Assembly (NCBI GenBank): GCA_016271365.2 | Contig: CM028131.1 | Span: 168,334,501-168,398,500 of the forward strand | Length of the DNA: 64,000 bases | Direction: 5' to 3' | Origin: Neoceratodus forsteri | Lineage: Eukaryota; Chordata; Ceratodontiformes; Ceratodontidae | In this document: one piece after another, positions 1-12,227 of the stretch | How positions within the stretch are numbered: the first letter of the stretch is position 1 | How the letters are laid out: each line of letters starts with the position of its first letter | Made by a program: the position numbers and the translations under genes | Notes under the pieces: generated by a model | The model's input: only the letters and a program-made list of their open reading frames with translations | What the model was told of the DNA's origin: nothing | Databases searched by the model: none

Positions 1-1530
1 ATAAACATTGTTGCTAAGTAGATTGTTAGCTGAAAGCTAATATGAATATTCCAATAACTAAATAAGGGTCCCCACCCTAACTTAAGCAGCCCAACAGGCC
101 TAATCAGGGCCATAACATGTTCTTGGCAGGTCCTAATAAACACTGAAATCACGTTCATAACTATCGGTAAACATGACAGGACAAAGAAGAGAAAAGGAAA
201 CCTATATACCACCCTGGAGTTTCCCGGATGTTTCCAGAGTACCAACGCAAACCAGGGGGTTAGGTTAGGTAAGTTAAAGAGCAGCTCCTCGGCTGAGAGG
301 TAGGTCAGCATGCTGAACAGACGCTGAGGTGCCTCACCAAGGACAGAGTGGAGGGTGTAGTCTGTTTTCCATCAGGGAGGAGGCAAACGCACCATCGACT
401 CCCAATGGCCCAAGACTATACACGGGGTGGGGGGGAATGGGAATAACCTGTGGGATTAGGATCGCACAAGGAGGATAGCACTGTACGTACATCTCTAGCC
501 ATCAAAAACATAGTAAAGGGGGTGCCAGTTCTCCATATCCTGGAACAAATACACCCACACCAACCCTAAACTAGCTTTCACCAATGGGTAGAAAGAGCAA
601 GGAGACCCAGACTGTATTGAGAATTATAATGACATTAATATTCTTTCAGCTTAGTAAAGAAAAGAAAATAAATACCTCTACCAGAATGGGAGGTGCCATT
701 AACTATACATTGCAATGTCACAAATTCTATCACCATGGTGATATCATTGCAATATCAGGGCCCCTAGAGTGTAAGAATGAGAGGGACAGTCATAATCCAG
801 ACATCCCTTGAAATATAGCAGCTACTAACACCAGTGGGCTTGTGCCTGGAAATAACTCCATAGTAAACCTTCTGAAGCCATATTAGCTCCCAATAAGTCT
901 CAGGCTTTAAACATATTCCATAGGGCAACATACTACAGACAGCCCACATTCTATAAATTCTTACTCTACTCCACATGAGAGCTATCCCCTGAGTGCCAGA
1001 GCACCTTATGTGTAATAGGCAGCAGCCCCGATCTGCGGGAGAAGCATCGGGGATTAAAATCTCAGAAAAGTTACATGGTAACATGTCAGAGGCTTGTAAT
1101 ATGGAGCTAAATCAAAACCCCTCATCCGAAATCATGCAGGAACCTGCAGACAATTAAAAACTAAACAGAACAAAGGGGCGACAACCACTGATGCTACATA
1201 GTGTAGTAGCAGGGCTACCCTGTAAAGCGCATAACAGCAATAACTCCTCAATGGAGGAGATTAACATAAAACTAGGAGCCCAACTATTTACATTTTAATC
1301 GCAGATCAGGCCGGACTGTACACAGCACATTTAACCCAGGACCTGAACGTCATTTGCGAGTCACAGAGAGCGAGTGGTGCAGCTGGAGAAGGAATGGAGA
1401 AAAGGGGCTGGGGCTCATAGTAATGGGGACTCAGCGTACATCACACAAGGTGGATGTTACGGCCTAGCCCTAGGAAAGGAGGCATTACTCGAAGGACAAG
1501 CTAGGGAAGCCCTGGATTTACAGCTGCCCC
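1..1530. other. No recognisable gene or element
   Basis: Mixed-composition DNA. The reading frames are short and carry no motif I recognise, for example 584-811 on the plus strand and 764-1084 on the minus strand. There is no clear simple repeat and no RNA-gene signature. It may be old, unrecognisable transposon sequence. Confidence 0.5.
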
Positions 1531-2860
1531 ATATACCACAGCAAAACATTTGACAAAATTACATAACCCTGGGACCTTTACCCATCTTGCGGCTTCACCA
1601 ATAAAGAAGTTGAGCTCCTGTCCTCCTGTGGGCTCCGAGGTTCAACTGCCCAGTCTGTCTCAAAGGGAACCCTTTCAGCCAGCCCCTCGGCATTGTCCAG
1701 GCAGAGTACATCTTCATGGCTGGTGCTTCTGTCGGGCATAACCAGGGCTGCTGGCAACAAATCTCTGAGTGGCTCGTATCTGTTGGACAGCTTCACAGGC
1801 ATGGAGCAGGTGGAGGAGCCATTGCTCCCTGAAGCTGGTGGGACCCGCTGCTGGCTCCTTGAGTGATTCCTTCATGATTTCTCAGTAGAAGGCAGAGAGG
1901 GCTTCCCCGACTTGCCAGGCACTTTCTTTTGTTGTCTACCCCTATGCTGCTTCTGCCACTTGGGTCTTCCAGCTGGCATGGGAGGGCATAGAGTTTCGGC
2001 CCTGACAGCCTTCGGGAGGAGCAGGGGTATCCGTGAACGACGTGGCATCACCACGAGGCAGAGGGGTGGACTTTTGTTGCTGGCCAGCTTCACCACCGAT
2101 GTCCTCCAAGAAGAGTTCCACCTCAGCTGGGGAGTTAAAGGTAAGCTGCTCACCCTTATACAGTACACGTAGTTGCAAAGGGTATCTTAGAGAGGTCAGA
2201 AGGTTTAACTTGTAAAGGGCCTGCTTTACCAGACCATAGGCTCTACTTCTCCGGGATAAGTCATATGAATAGTCCTGCAATATCTGAATGGGAGCCCATC
2301 CCAATGCAGCATTCTGAGGTTTCTAGCAGCTTTTAGAAATAGTTCTTTAACTGGGTATCTGGCAAATTTACACAGTATTAGGCAAGGATGGTCCCCAGGC
2401 TGAGGCTTTGGGGCTAGTGAACTGTGGGCCCTCTCTAGTTCCAAGGGAGGAGGTTGTTCAGTTTAAGCATTATTGGAAGAGAAGTTTGCAAAAAGGAGAT
2501 CATATCTGGGCCCTCAGTCCTCTCCAGGAGCCCCACAATCTGAATGTTTTTTCTTCTGCCTCGATTTTCAAGGTCATCAACCTTGGCCAGTAGATACTGT
2601 TATCTGGTTATGATGGTCCCTAGTTTGGAGAAATTGGTCATGTAGGATTTGGTCTTGCTGTTTACTTTGAAGTTCAGTATCCACCACTCTGGAGGCTAAC
2701 TTCTCAACATCCTTTTTAGTGTTAGAGGTGGTGGAAATGAGTGTTGTTGTATCCAATAATACTTTGTTTAGCACACAGGTAATATTACCCAGTTGTTGGT
2801 CCACTGTCTGAGTAAGTGGGATCTGGGGCTCATTAGAGTGGGCCATCTCATCTCTTGGGA
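1530..2860 (-). pseudogene. L1/Tx1-type LINE ORF1 remnant, antisense
   Basis: This is a broken copy of the RNA-binding ORF1 protein of an L1-superfamily LINE. Read on the minus strand, 2846-2577 gives an N-terminal stretch that looks like a coiled coil (VEKLASRVVDTELQSKQQ). Next comes the RRM-type block around 2580-2500, with VDDLENRGRRKNIQIVGL, the hallmark of L1 ORF1p. The C-terminal domain follows at 2444-2226 with ERAHSSLAPKPQPGDHP, and at 2304-1942 with WAPIQILQDYS and a stretch resembling the end of the domain. The domains lie in the right order but in different frames with stops, so it is a pseudogene. The part below about 1870 is only tentatively ORF1 tail. No ORF2 is visible next to it. 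Confidence 0.75.
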
Positions 2861-2879
2861 CTGCTCCCCTGCTGGAGCC

Positions 2880-3130
2880 TGGTGGTTTGCAAATGTCTTA
2901 TAGGCCTGAGGTAGCAATAAGAAAAATCTTCAACAGACAATAAAATAGCAATCCCTTGTCAGAGGAATTCACTTTAGGTAGATTTAGCTTCAGCTCGATG
3001 TACAGAATGCAAATCCGGAGAAATATCCTGGAGATGTGGGTGTTGAGAATTCGGATGTAACAGGATGGATGAGTGGAACTGCAGCAGCTTAGTTACACAG
3101 CTTCCATCTTGGCTGGTTAGCTCCACCCCC
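2880..3130. other. Short unassigned spacer between two LINE remnants
   Basis: This stretch lies upstream (in minus-strand sense) of the ORF1 start near 2846 and ends where CR1 reverse transcriptase begins near 3140. It may be the 5' leader of the L1-type copy. I see no motif. Confidence 0.3.
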
Positions 3131-3139
3131 TGCCACGTG

Positions 3140-4300
3140 GGAGGTTGAGAGGGAAGTTGAGATATGTGGGGGTGGAAACTAAGATGGTTAATTGGATTGA
3201 GAATTGGCTGCAGTGGAGAAAGCAGAGGGTAGTGGTGAAGGAGGATCTATCATCTCCAAGGGCTGTGATGAGCAGGGTGCTGCATGGATCAGTACTGGGG
3301 CCAGTGCTGTTTGGAATATTCATAGCGGACATTTTGTATGGTGTCAGAACTAAGATCAGTCTATTCGCTGATGATACCAAATTGGGGGCAGTGGTGAACA
3401 ATATAGCAGGTTGGCAGAGGCTGCAGGATGACCTGACCAAATTAGTGGAATGGTCGATAGCGTGTGACAGTTGGGGTTCAATGCAAAATAGTGCAAAGTC
3501 CTGCACTTTGCAGCAAAGAACCCAGGTAGGGGTTACCAGCTGGGAGAGGTGCAGCTAGGTTCCACCGAGGAGGAGGAGGAGAAGGATCTAGAGGTGGCTG
3601 TAATGGGGAAGATGAAGAATGCAGAGCAGTGTAGGAGGGTGGCAGTGAAAGCCAACAGGATGCTGGGTTGTATCATGAGAGGGATCTCCTCCAGGATCAG
3701 TTAGGTGATCCTGCCTTTCTACAGGGCACTGGTCAGACCGCACCTGGAGTACTGTGTGCAATTCTGGCACCAATATCTGAAGAAGGATGAGAAGTTACTG
3801 GAAGAGGTACAAAACTGGGCAACAAGGATGATCCAGAAATTGGGGACAGACCATATGAGGAGAAGCTGAGAGACTTTAACGTGTAATCCCTGGAGGAGAG
3901 AAGGGACTGGAAGGATATGATTGAGACCTTTAAGTACATAAAGGGGATAAACAAGGTAGGCACTAAAGGGATACTCAGGCTGAGGAGGGGGAGAGACATG
4001 AGAGGGCACAGCCTTAGATTACAGGGGGAAGATTTAGGATGGAAATGAGGAGACACCTTTTCACAGAGAAGGTTGTGGCAGAATGGAATGCTCTACCGGA
4101 GGAGGTGGTAGCCTCTAAGACAGTGGGTAGTTTCAAAAGAGGACGGGGCAAGGTAAACGGGGGTAATTGGGAAGGGGAGTGGGGTGGGCAAGCTGCAAGG
4201 TGAGGATGCTAGCTGCACACATGAGCAGACTTGATAGAACAGGTGGCTTATTTCTGCTGGCAAATTTGTATGTTTGCATGATATACTGTACTATTACTGC
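3140..4300 (+). pseudogene. CR1 LINE 3' fragment (RT and C-terminal region)
   Basis: A 5'-truncated CR1 retrotransposon that would encode the ORF2 endonuclease/reverse transcriptase. The frame at 3145-3558 enters inside the RT domain: ENWLQWRKQRVVV, then GSVLGPVLF, then LFADDTKLGA with the catalytic ADD. After a frame change, the sequence from 3600 to about 4170 keeps the CR1 tail pattern ([10 protein letters not shown], then a block like EKVVAEWNALPEEVV). The copy ends with a short AT-rich 3' region. It lacks the 8-bp tail repeat seen in the CR1 near 14.5 kb, so it looks like a separate CR1 subfamily. Frameshifts make it non-functional. Confidence 0.85.
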
Positions 4301-4389
4301 CTGTTATTGATATTTGTGATGCTTTGTTAACGTTGGCTGTGAGATTGGTCTTCATAATATAATAAAGTTTAAGCATAAAATAAAAAGAA

Positions 4390-5590
4390 AATGAAAAGCT
4401 TTAATCTTACTTCTGCAGATGTCAGTGCTACTTCCATGGTGTGCAAAGAAGATTATCAGATGCTGCTGATGTCACGCCACATTAGTAGATCAGATCATGT
4501 TTTGAATAACACTGTCAGCTGGCCTAGGACTGATCGTACAAATGACTAATGAATTTTTTGAAAAATCCGCCTGTGCTTTGACAATTAGATGACAGTCCAG
4601 GCAGGCCATACTGATGAAAGAGGACTGACACTGACAGTAATTCCTAAAGCTTTGTCATGTATTTGTATGTGATGTGTGGAGGTGGTGTGAAAAATCTTTA
4701 CGCAAATGTAAGGTCGTGTTCAGAGATGTGCAACATTCGGCCATGAGGTAAAGATGGACAGCCAACAATGACGTGGCATGACAAGGGTTCCCGTAACAGC
4801 AGTTCCCATTATTTCTCTGTCAATGGCGGAGCCGTAGTAGGAGTGCAAGACAATGTGCAACCTACACAATGATTTACCAAAAAAATGATAACCCCACACA
4901 TACTATTACTGGCTTTGTTGAAACATTTACTTGTAAATCTAAATCAGCTCAGAATTTTTTTATTTATTTAAAAATAGTGGACCTTAAAACTCTCACTCAG
5001 CACCGGCCAACTAAGGTAGAAAACAACACCTCCCCTACGGCTCATGCTGGTCCTGCCCACTCAAGCACCTGCCTGTGATTCACGATATGGAGTGCTGACC
5101 CAGTTCCAGTTTAGAACGAGTGCAGTTCATGTCAGCATACGTGAGCGTCCCTGAAGCCCGAGCAAAAAATTATAATTGATGTCACATCTGTTTGGGCTTC
5201 TCTTTCTGTAGCTGCTGTCTTTTTTTAAAAACAGAGACATCCTTCCATGTTAGTTTAGTGGTCGGGGAGTTCAGCAAGTGAATTGAAATCTTCGGACCAC
5301 CTTCATGGACATCTGATGTCTGATCCACAATGATAACACAATGTCAGAATCTGAAAAAAACAGACAAGTTTACTAAATATCTGCTCTTTAAGAGAGAAAA
5401 CAGCTCCATGCTTCTAATCTTTATTAGGAAATGACAACCCAACACCCAGCTCAGCTCTCCCTTTCCAACCAGATTCCTGGAGAAACCTCTAGCAGCCAAA
5501 GGCAGTATTCACAAAGACAGCCACAAACCCTTCCTCTACAGAGCCCCATCCTACCCTTTGGAACCAACTGTTCAACACTCGCAACTGCTC
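4390..5590. other. No recognisable gene or element
   Basis: AT-rich unassigned sequence with short random frames only (for example 4869-5078). I see nothing I can name. Confidence 0.5.
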
Positions 5591-5599
5591 CTTTCACTA

Positions 5600-5932
5600 A
5601 ATGAGGCCTTGATCTCATCACAGCTGACAATGCCCACTGGGTGTCTCTCCACCTCACCCCCCCTCCTTTTTCCCCCTGTCTGCACTCTGCCTCTGTCTTT
5701 TCCAGCATGTGCTATGCAGTATCACTGTACTGCTACAAAACTGTTGAATGTATGAAACCCACTTTGTGTAAATTGTGTATGTATGAAACTACTTATGTGT
5801 AACTCAAAAATCATTTTTTTTTATGCTGTAACCTAAATCTTGTCTCTGTTTGTCCTCAATGTGACGAGGTATCTTTGAAAATGAGCCTCTGGCTCAAAGG
5901 TTTTAAACTGATGTTCAAATAAATAAATAAAC
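5600..5932 (+). mobile_element. L2-like LINE 3' end with hairpin and ATAA tail
   Basis: A pyrimidine-rich stretch around 5640-5705 leads into a 3' end with a small stem-loop. Arms GAGCC (5883-5887) and GGCTC (5891-5895) are followed by an AAATAAATAAATAA tail ending near 5932. Similar tails occur near 7157, 7641, 13591, 38309 and, on the minus strand, 62268. A stem-loop before a short A-rich tandem tail is typical of L2-group LINEs. No coding sequence remains here. Clade assignment rests mainly on the copy at 37.4-38.4 kb. Confidence 0.6.
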
Positions 5933-5939
5933 CCCACAG

Positions 5940-6835
5940 GTGCTGGAAAAAGACCTGCAGTACTGCAGAAATACTGGTGCAGGATATTCTGAAAGAAAAA
6001 TTGCACATGAGTGGAATTCCACAAAAATCCCAGCAGTTGTGGAAATTCAGCAGCTGCGTAAATTGCACAAGTGCTAAAAATCTGCAACTGTGGATCTGCA
6101 ACTACGGAAAAGGATTGGGAAGCACAACAGCAGAGATCCAAATTAGCTGGAGCAGCAGACTTGGACAGTCTTGCCATAGATGTAGCTGAAAGTACCCACA
6201 GAGAAACCAGCAACCATTCCCTCAACTGGGACCACTGTAGCACCACTGGTACCAGAAATACCATGCACCAAGTGGCTGCCTGTAACTGCTGGTCATGTCT
6301 CTCCCTGGAATGTTTCTGTTGCCTGTTGCAGTAGCACTCACTGCACGCTGTTCAGTCTCTACTGCCTGTGGGGCTCCTTCATGGGCTGCACTGGGTCTGG
6401 TGGTGGTTGTTTGTTGTCATTCAATGACAATGTGTGCTAGTGTTGCTGTAACAACTGTCACTGCTATACACCCACTGGTTTGCTATTACTTGTACCTGAC
6501 CATCACTATAATTATATGTCAATTGTTGGGGCACTGCATTTTGCTCAGGGAGTGTTACATCACGCTCTCATGTGTGCATCTTTTTTATGCAACTGCAGAA
6601 AAAACCTGAGAATAGCCTTTGAGGGGATGTGCCATACTTATCAATTAACTTTTTTTACCTCAGGAATTTCCGCAGCTGCACTTTTTTCCACAGCTGCGGA
6701 GGTTTTGTGTATAGCACTAAGAGCAATTTCCCCTTTTTTCTCACAGCTACGGACCTTTTGGGGACTTAGGGAAGATTTTTCACCTTCAGTTTGTTTTGTG
6801 AATCCCCCTCTCATGTCTTTTTGTGTTCCCCACCC
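5940..6835. other. Unassigned region with CAGCTG-rich inverted segments
   Basis: Segments near 6050-6110 and 6665-6700 resemble each other in inverted orientation (GCAGCTGCG cores with nearby GTGCA), so this may be an eroded MITE. I could not define its ends. Short frames such as 6480-7040 show no family motif. Confidence 0.35.
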
Positions 6836-7064
6836 CACTGAAACCAGCTGCTCTGCTATGTATAAACTGATGCCTCTGTGTGGCAATCTCTGTATAGCCC
6901 CCCCTGAGACCAGCAGCTCTGGTATGTGTAAACCAATAGTTCTTAGACTTTGTCACAGTGAGCCTCCCCAAATCCATGGAAAAGATTTTGAGCCTCCCCC
7001 AAAAACTGAAACAATCGTGGGCCTCCCCAAAGAAAAATAACATACTGTACTTTGCGCAGTACAC

Positions 7065-7205
7065 CATGAATAAATTGAAACCCCTTTGAGTACTTGGCTC
7101 ACATTCAGTTCTTTCATCAGTTCTTTGTCTTATACTGATGTGGAACCTTTGAAAAAGAGCTCCTGTGCTCAAGGGTGTTATCTGAATAATAAATAAATAA
7201 AAATA
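7065..7205 (+). mobile_element. L2-like LINE 3' tail inside the hAT element
   Basis: It carries GATGTGGAACCTTTG, then a stem-loop (GAGC at 7157-7160, GCTC at 7167-7170) and an AATAAATAAATAAA tail. It shares most of this stretch with the copy ending near 13648. The 5' boundary is uncertain. Confidence 0.6.
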
Positions 7206-7239
7206 AACAAATATTATTATTCAGCTTATTGTAACCCCA

Positions 7240-7690
7240 CCCCCACATACCAGCCTACTTGCTCTGCTATTTTCATTCGTGAACCATTGTTACCCCTTGT
7301 TGCAGTACCTTCATGAGTGAGACTACTTTCTCTGTTTGTTCTCTACAGTATATGAAATAACCTTCCTACATACTTTGCCTCTCCCCCTCCTTCCTTGCTT
7401 CTAAGCAACTTCTAGGGATTACTTTCCTCCTTCCTGCTATTGCTCTTAGCACTTCTACGCTCAACCCTTGTATTTGGGCTGTTCTGCCATCAGTCTACAA
7501 ATTGATCAATTACCAGCACTCATTATTAGTTTATTGTTCATATTTGTTTGCACTATTGTTCATTGTGTATTTCTTGATTGTTTTGCAGTTACCTTTTGAA
7601 ATGTATTCACTCCCTACCCTTCCCCGGGTACACCTGAAATGAGCCTTGGCTCATTCACCTTTCCTTGTCACCTATTAGTAAATAAATACA
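7240..7690 (+). mobile_element. L2-like LINE 3' end inside the hAT element
   Basis: CT-rich sequence around 7375-7450 is followed by a stem-loop (GAGCC at 7641-7645, GGCTC at 7648-7652) and an A-rich tail with AGTAAATAAATACATAAA near 7690. The layout matches the other hairpin-tail copies. It is non-coding and 5'-truncated. Confidence 0.55.
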
Positions 7691-8557
7691 TAAAATTCAC
7701 CTACTGTTATCCTCTTCCAGTTTGCTTCATCTCGTCACACAAAATACATAAAACTCTAAATTTAAATACAGTACTTTTTCAGACTTGCTTGAGCCTCCCC
7801 TTGAACAGTTTGGGGCCTCCCCAAGGAGGCTGGCCTCACCATTTGAGAACCCCTGGTGTAAACTAATGCCTCTGTGCAGTAGTTTCTGTGTCACCCCCCC
7901 AAAAAACCAGCAGGTCCGGTATGTATAAACCAGTTCTTCTAAACATAGAAATATTGAATTTGATGGCAGATAAGGACTGCTTGGCCCTCCCAGTCTGCCC
8001 ATTTCCCTACCTAATGGATAAGCTGCAGATCCTAGCTAACCAACAGCCTACTTCTTCCTACCCCTACCCCTTAGAATTGCCTTATGACTGTCCCATGCAT
8101 TCTTGAATTCCACCACTGTTTTTGACTCCACAACCTCCTCAGGAAGGCTGTTCCATGCATCCGCAACCCTCTCTTTGAAAAAATACTTCCTCACATTACC
8201 TCTGAGCCATTCCCCCTCTAGCTTCAAATTGTGCCACCTTGTTCTTGCACACCTCTTTTTCTGAAAGATGCTACCCTCTTGGACTTTATTGATTCCCTTG
8301 AGGTAATTGAACATTTCTATCATGTCCCCCCTCTCCCTCCTCTCTTTAAGGCTATACATATTAAGCTCACTAAGTCTCTCTTGATATGTCTTCCGGTGCA
8401 GACCCTGCACCATTTTAGTTGCCCTCCTCTGGACTGCCTCCATCCTGTCTATGTCTTTGCGGAGATTGGGTCTCCAGAACTACATGCAGTACTCCAGATG
8501 AGGTATCACCAGCTCTCTGTGCAGAGGGATAACAACTTCCTGTTTTCTACTGGTGAT

Positions 8558-10457
8558 GTTATGGTGACAATGATTGAGCGACTATATCAAGATAATTATA
8601 CAAGTGTAAGATATTCACCAAAGGGACAACTGACACAATGGTTTCAAACCAATATTGGGGTAAAGCAGGGATGTACTCTCTCACCATTGTTTTTCAATTT
8701 ATATTTTCAAACAACATTAAGTAAATTATATGACTCAGATTTTCATTTGCTAGAAGAGGCGAGAAGTATTGTGCTTATTTGGCCTTTGTGGATGATGTAG
8801 CTTTATTATCCACAAGCTTCATTGGCATAAATAGGATATTAACCAAATTTGTCAGAGAATATAAGAAGGCAGATTTATTATTAAATTATGAGAAAACAAA
8901 AGTATTGATTTTTGGAGCTAAGAAAAAAGAATACCAATACAAAATAGATGGGTATAAATTGGAAGTGGTTAAAGAATTTTGTTATTTAGGAATAGTTTTT
9001 ACTCAAGATGGAACATGGAATAAACATATAAAGGAAATGTAATAAAGTTAATAGATTTGTACTAGTAATGAATAGATTCACGTATAAACATGAAAGGCAG
9101 TCAGTAAAAGGAAATTTGAGTGTTTTAAATGCAAAAGTTAAAGCTCAAATACTTTATGGGGCAGAAATTTGGGGACTTTGTGATTTTTCAGAGTTAGAAA
9201 GTATTTTGAATAAATTCCATAAAAGAATGTTGGGACTTCCCAATGGGACGCCATCAGCAATGGTTAGGGCTGAATTGGGACAATATCAATTGGAATGTGA
9301 AATTAAAATAAGACAATTGAAATATTGGTTGAAGGTATATAATATGAGTAACCAAAAGTTTATTCATTTATTTATTTAGTTTTGACTTTGATAACCGGGT
9401 GAGTGCACTGATCCAGGGACTGTTTTCAGGCACGACCCGGGCCATAACACATGGCGCAGGGTGACAGTGGCGTACAAGGTAACAGTAATATGCATGAAAC
9501 AGATTTGGTACAAGCAACAATAGTAGACACAATATACAGGTTTGATGCATAGGTCCATTTGAGAACAGCGAATACAAGGTTTTAATATCAGACATGAGAA
9601 GACTTGGTACTTGGTAAGTTTCCTAGATTATGCATGGAAGAGGCAATGGAGTATAGTAAACACTATAGGTTATTTCCAAGTATGGTAATCATGGAGAAAA
9701 TAATAAAACCAATGGGGCTGCTAGAGATAATATTGGAAAGTATGATTTGTCCAGCAGATATAATGAAATCAAGAATTAAAGAAAGGGTTAGAGATTAATA
9801 TACCCAGCTGGATTTGGCACTGTGTACACAATGCAAAATGAATGAATGGATGATGAAAAAATAAGAGGTCACATGAATTGGAATATTATTTGAGAGCGGT
9901 GACTAATCCTGAGCTTAGGAAATTATTAACCCGAGCAAGATTTGAGACTATAACAACTAACTGGAAATTAAATATATATAGTAAAGAGAAAAAAGTGGGG
10001 GATATACTATGTAAATGTGGAATAGACAAAGATACTCTTAGACATTTAATAATAATATGCCCTCTATATGAGAAAGATAGAAGAAGAATTTTGGGGGAGA
10101 TTTTGAGTAAAACTGATCTAGACCAGAAATTTTTGTTAAAATCTCATAACCTGGAAATGTTACACTCTGTGGCCTCCTTTCTAAAAATAATGGAGCAGAA
10201 AAAATTGCACGTGAGGACCACCTCATTTCAAGGGGTGGGTTAAGTTGTTTGTGTTTAGTCCAATATACTGGTATTGAAATACATTTAATAATGTGGACAC
10301 TATATAGATGAATGTAAAATTGAAGTTTAATGTATAGATGATGTATGATGGATGTTTTAATATGGAAATTATTAAGATGTGTATTTAACTGAATTTAAAT
10401 ATATGTATTTTTAATTGTGATGACTTGAATAAGTCGATCAATAAAATATTACTACTA
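8558..10457 (+). pseudogene. Non-CR1 LINE ORF2 3' half inserted in CR1
   Basis: This 5'-truncated LINE is flanked by a 12-bp duplication, CTACTGGTGATG, at 8546-8557 and 10458-10469. It encodes the second half of a reverse transcriptase: GVKQGCTLSPLFFNLYF (about 8659-8709), then AFVDDVALLS (FVDD in place of the usual YADD), then NYEKTKVLIFG and FCYLGIVF. Downstream are HKRMLGLPNGTPSAMVRAEL, a conserved post-RT block, and a zinc-knuckle-like end (CKCGIDKDTLRHLIIICPLY) at about 10010-10065. AT-rich codon use sets it apart from its host CR1. Frameshifts and an insertion at about 9363-9602 break it. I did not settle the clade. Confidence 0.8.
9363..9602 (-). mobile_element. Short LINE/SINE-type 3' end inserted in the LINE
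   Basis: Read on the minus strand, this piece ends with a block containing GTGCCTGAAAACAG and CACCCGGTTATCAAAG, then an AAATAAATAAATGAATAAA tail. The same block in diverged form ends the SINE at 23857-24297. It separates two parts of one frame in the host LINE (ending YNMSNQKF and resuming LGKFPRL). I could not find a target duplication. Confidence 0.65.
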
Positions 10458-12227
10458 CTACTGGTGATGCCTCTCCCTATGCATCCCAGTATCCCCCTAG
10501 CCCTCCTTACTGCTCTCTCACATTGCTTGCTCACCTTTAGCTCATCTGATATGACTACTCCCAGGTCCCTTTCCATTTTTGTTGTTGTTAGTATCTCACT
10601 CACCATTGTGTACTCTTTCCCTGGGTTTTTGTTTCCCAGGTGCATTACTTTGCACTTCTTAGCATTGAATCTAAGCTGCCATACATTTGACTATTCCTCC
10701 AACCTTGCCAAGTCCCTTCTCATCCTTTCCACCCCACCTTGTGTATCAACTCTGTTGCAGATCTTTGTGTTGTCTGCAAAGAGACATACTTTTCCTTCCA
10801 GTCCCTCTGCAATGTCACTTATAAAGACAGTAAAGAGGACTGGTCTGAGTACCGAATCCTGCGAAACCCCACTAGTAACTCCCCTTTCTTGAGAGTGGAC
10901 TCTGTTTACTATTACCCTCTGTGCCCTGTTCTCCAGCCAATTCTTTACCCAGGCTACCATCTTGAGACCCACTCCCAGGCTGGCCAACTTGCATATTAAT
11001 CTTTTGTGTGGGACTGTGCCAAATGCCTTGCTAAAGTCTAGGTAGGCCATGTCCACAGCCCCTCCCTGATCTACTACTTTGGTCACCCAGTCAAAGAAGT
11101 CTATTAGATTCATCTGACATGACCTTCCCACTGTGAATCCATGCTGCCTTGGGTTTTGTGCCCCTCTGGCCTCTAGGTACTCAACAGTTCTTTCCTTCAG
11201 AAGTGATTCCATCATTTTCCCAATCACTGAGGTTAAACTAACAGGTCTGTAGTTTCCTGCTTCTGCCCTGCTCCCACTTTTGTGAGGTGGAATAACATCT
11301 GCCCTCCTCCAGTCCTCAGGTACCACTCCATCCTCCCATGACTTATTAAAAAGGGTAGTCAGTGGTGTCACTAGTTTTACCCTTAGTTCTTTTAGAATTC
11401 TGGCATGAATTCAGTCAGGTCCCATTGCTTTGTCCACCTTCAGTTTTAAGAGTTCTTTCAGAACTCTTTCTTCTGTGAATGGGTTGGTATCAACCCCCAT
11501 ATCCAGCGTGTTTCTATTGTTTGGTTTAGGCACCTCCCCCTCTTCATTTGTGAATACTGAGCAAACATATTTGTTTAGTATCTCTTCCTTTTCATAGTCA
11601 CCCTCTGCCCACTCCCCTTCCCTTTATTAAGCCTCATTATCCCTCACTTGGTCTTCCTTCACTCCCTGATAAACCTATAAAAGGTTTTATCCCCCTTCTT
11701 AACTGAGTTGGCTGTCTTTTCCTCAGTTTGGGCCTTTGCTGTTCTGACTGCCTTTCCTGCTTCCTTGCGCTTTAACTGATATAATTCTCTGTCCTGCTCC
11801 TTTTGTGATTCTTCGTACTTCCTAAATGCTCTCTTTTTCTCCCTAACCTTCCCTACCACCTCCTTTGGGAACCACAGTGGTTTCTTAAAATCATTTTGTT
11901 TTGTTTATTTGCTTCACACAAAGGCGTGTTGTCACTGTGATGGCAGTTTTGATTATTCCCCATTGTTCTTCCACACCTCTTCCTGCCCATTTACTAGTGC
12001 ATTCCTTAGGCACTCACCCATTTTGGCAAAGTCAGGCCTCCTGAAGTCCAGTACCTTTGCTTTTGTATGGCTTGACTCTACTGCTGTGTTTATCATGAAC
12101 CATACTGTTAGATGGTCACTAGTTCCCAGATGGCTACCCACTTCTAAATCTTTGATCCTCTCGCCATCTCCATTTGAGAGTACCAGGTCTAAGATTGCTC
12201 CCTCTCGGGTAGATTCCAATACTAGTT

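Larger units (their letters stand above)
6934..7855. mobile_element. Non-autonomous hAT element
   Basis: The element is flanked by a perfect 8-bp duplication, GTGTAAAC, at 6926-6933 and 7856-7863. Termini are imperfect inverted repeats: CAATAGTTCTTAGAC at the left and, reverse-complemented, CAGGGGTTCTCAAAT at the right. The right form closely matches the CAGGGGTTCTCAAA-type ends common among vertebrate hAT elements. Sub-terminal segments rich in GCCTCCCC occur at both ends (6961-7030 and 7790-7835). No transposase frame is visible. Two L2-like LINE tails lie inside it. Confidence 0.75.
6838..7945. repeat. ~63-bp minisatellite, left part (interrupted)
   Basis: Units contain the pattern GCTCTGGTATGTATAAACTG followed by ATGCCTCTGTG, a GCAATTTCTGTATC-like piece and a C-run with A-run. 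Complete or partial units lie at about 6838-6933 and 7856-7945. The 922 bp between them is a hAT element with a perfect 8-bp duplication. The same array resumes at 12228 beyond a CR1 insertion. Confidence 0.75.

Noticed and set aside
6480..7040. 186-codon plus-strand frame, possible cysteine-rich protein
   Set aside because: It runs across minisatellite units and into the hAT element, with no family motif; chance frame.
10425..10999. Plus-strand frames of 155 and 86 codons
   Set aside because: Antisense of CR1 reverse transcriptase.
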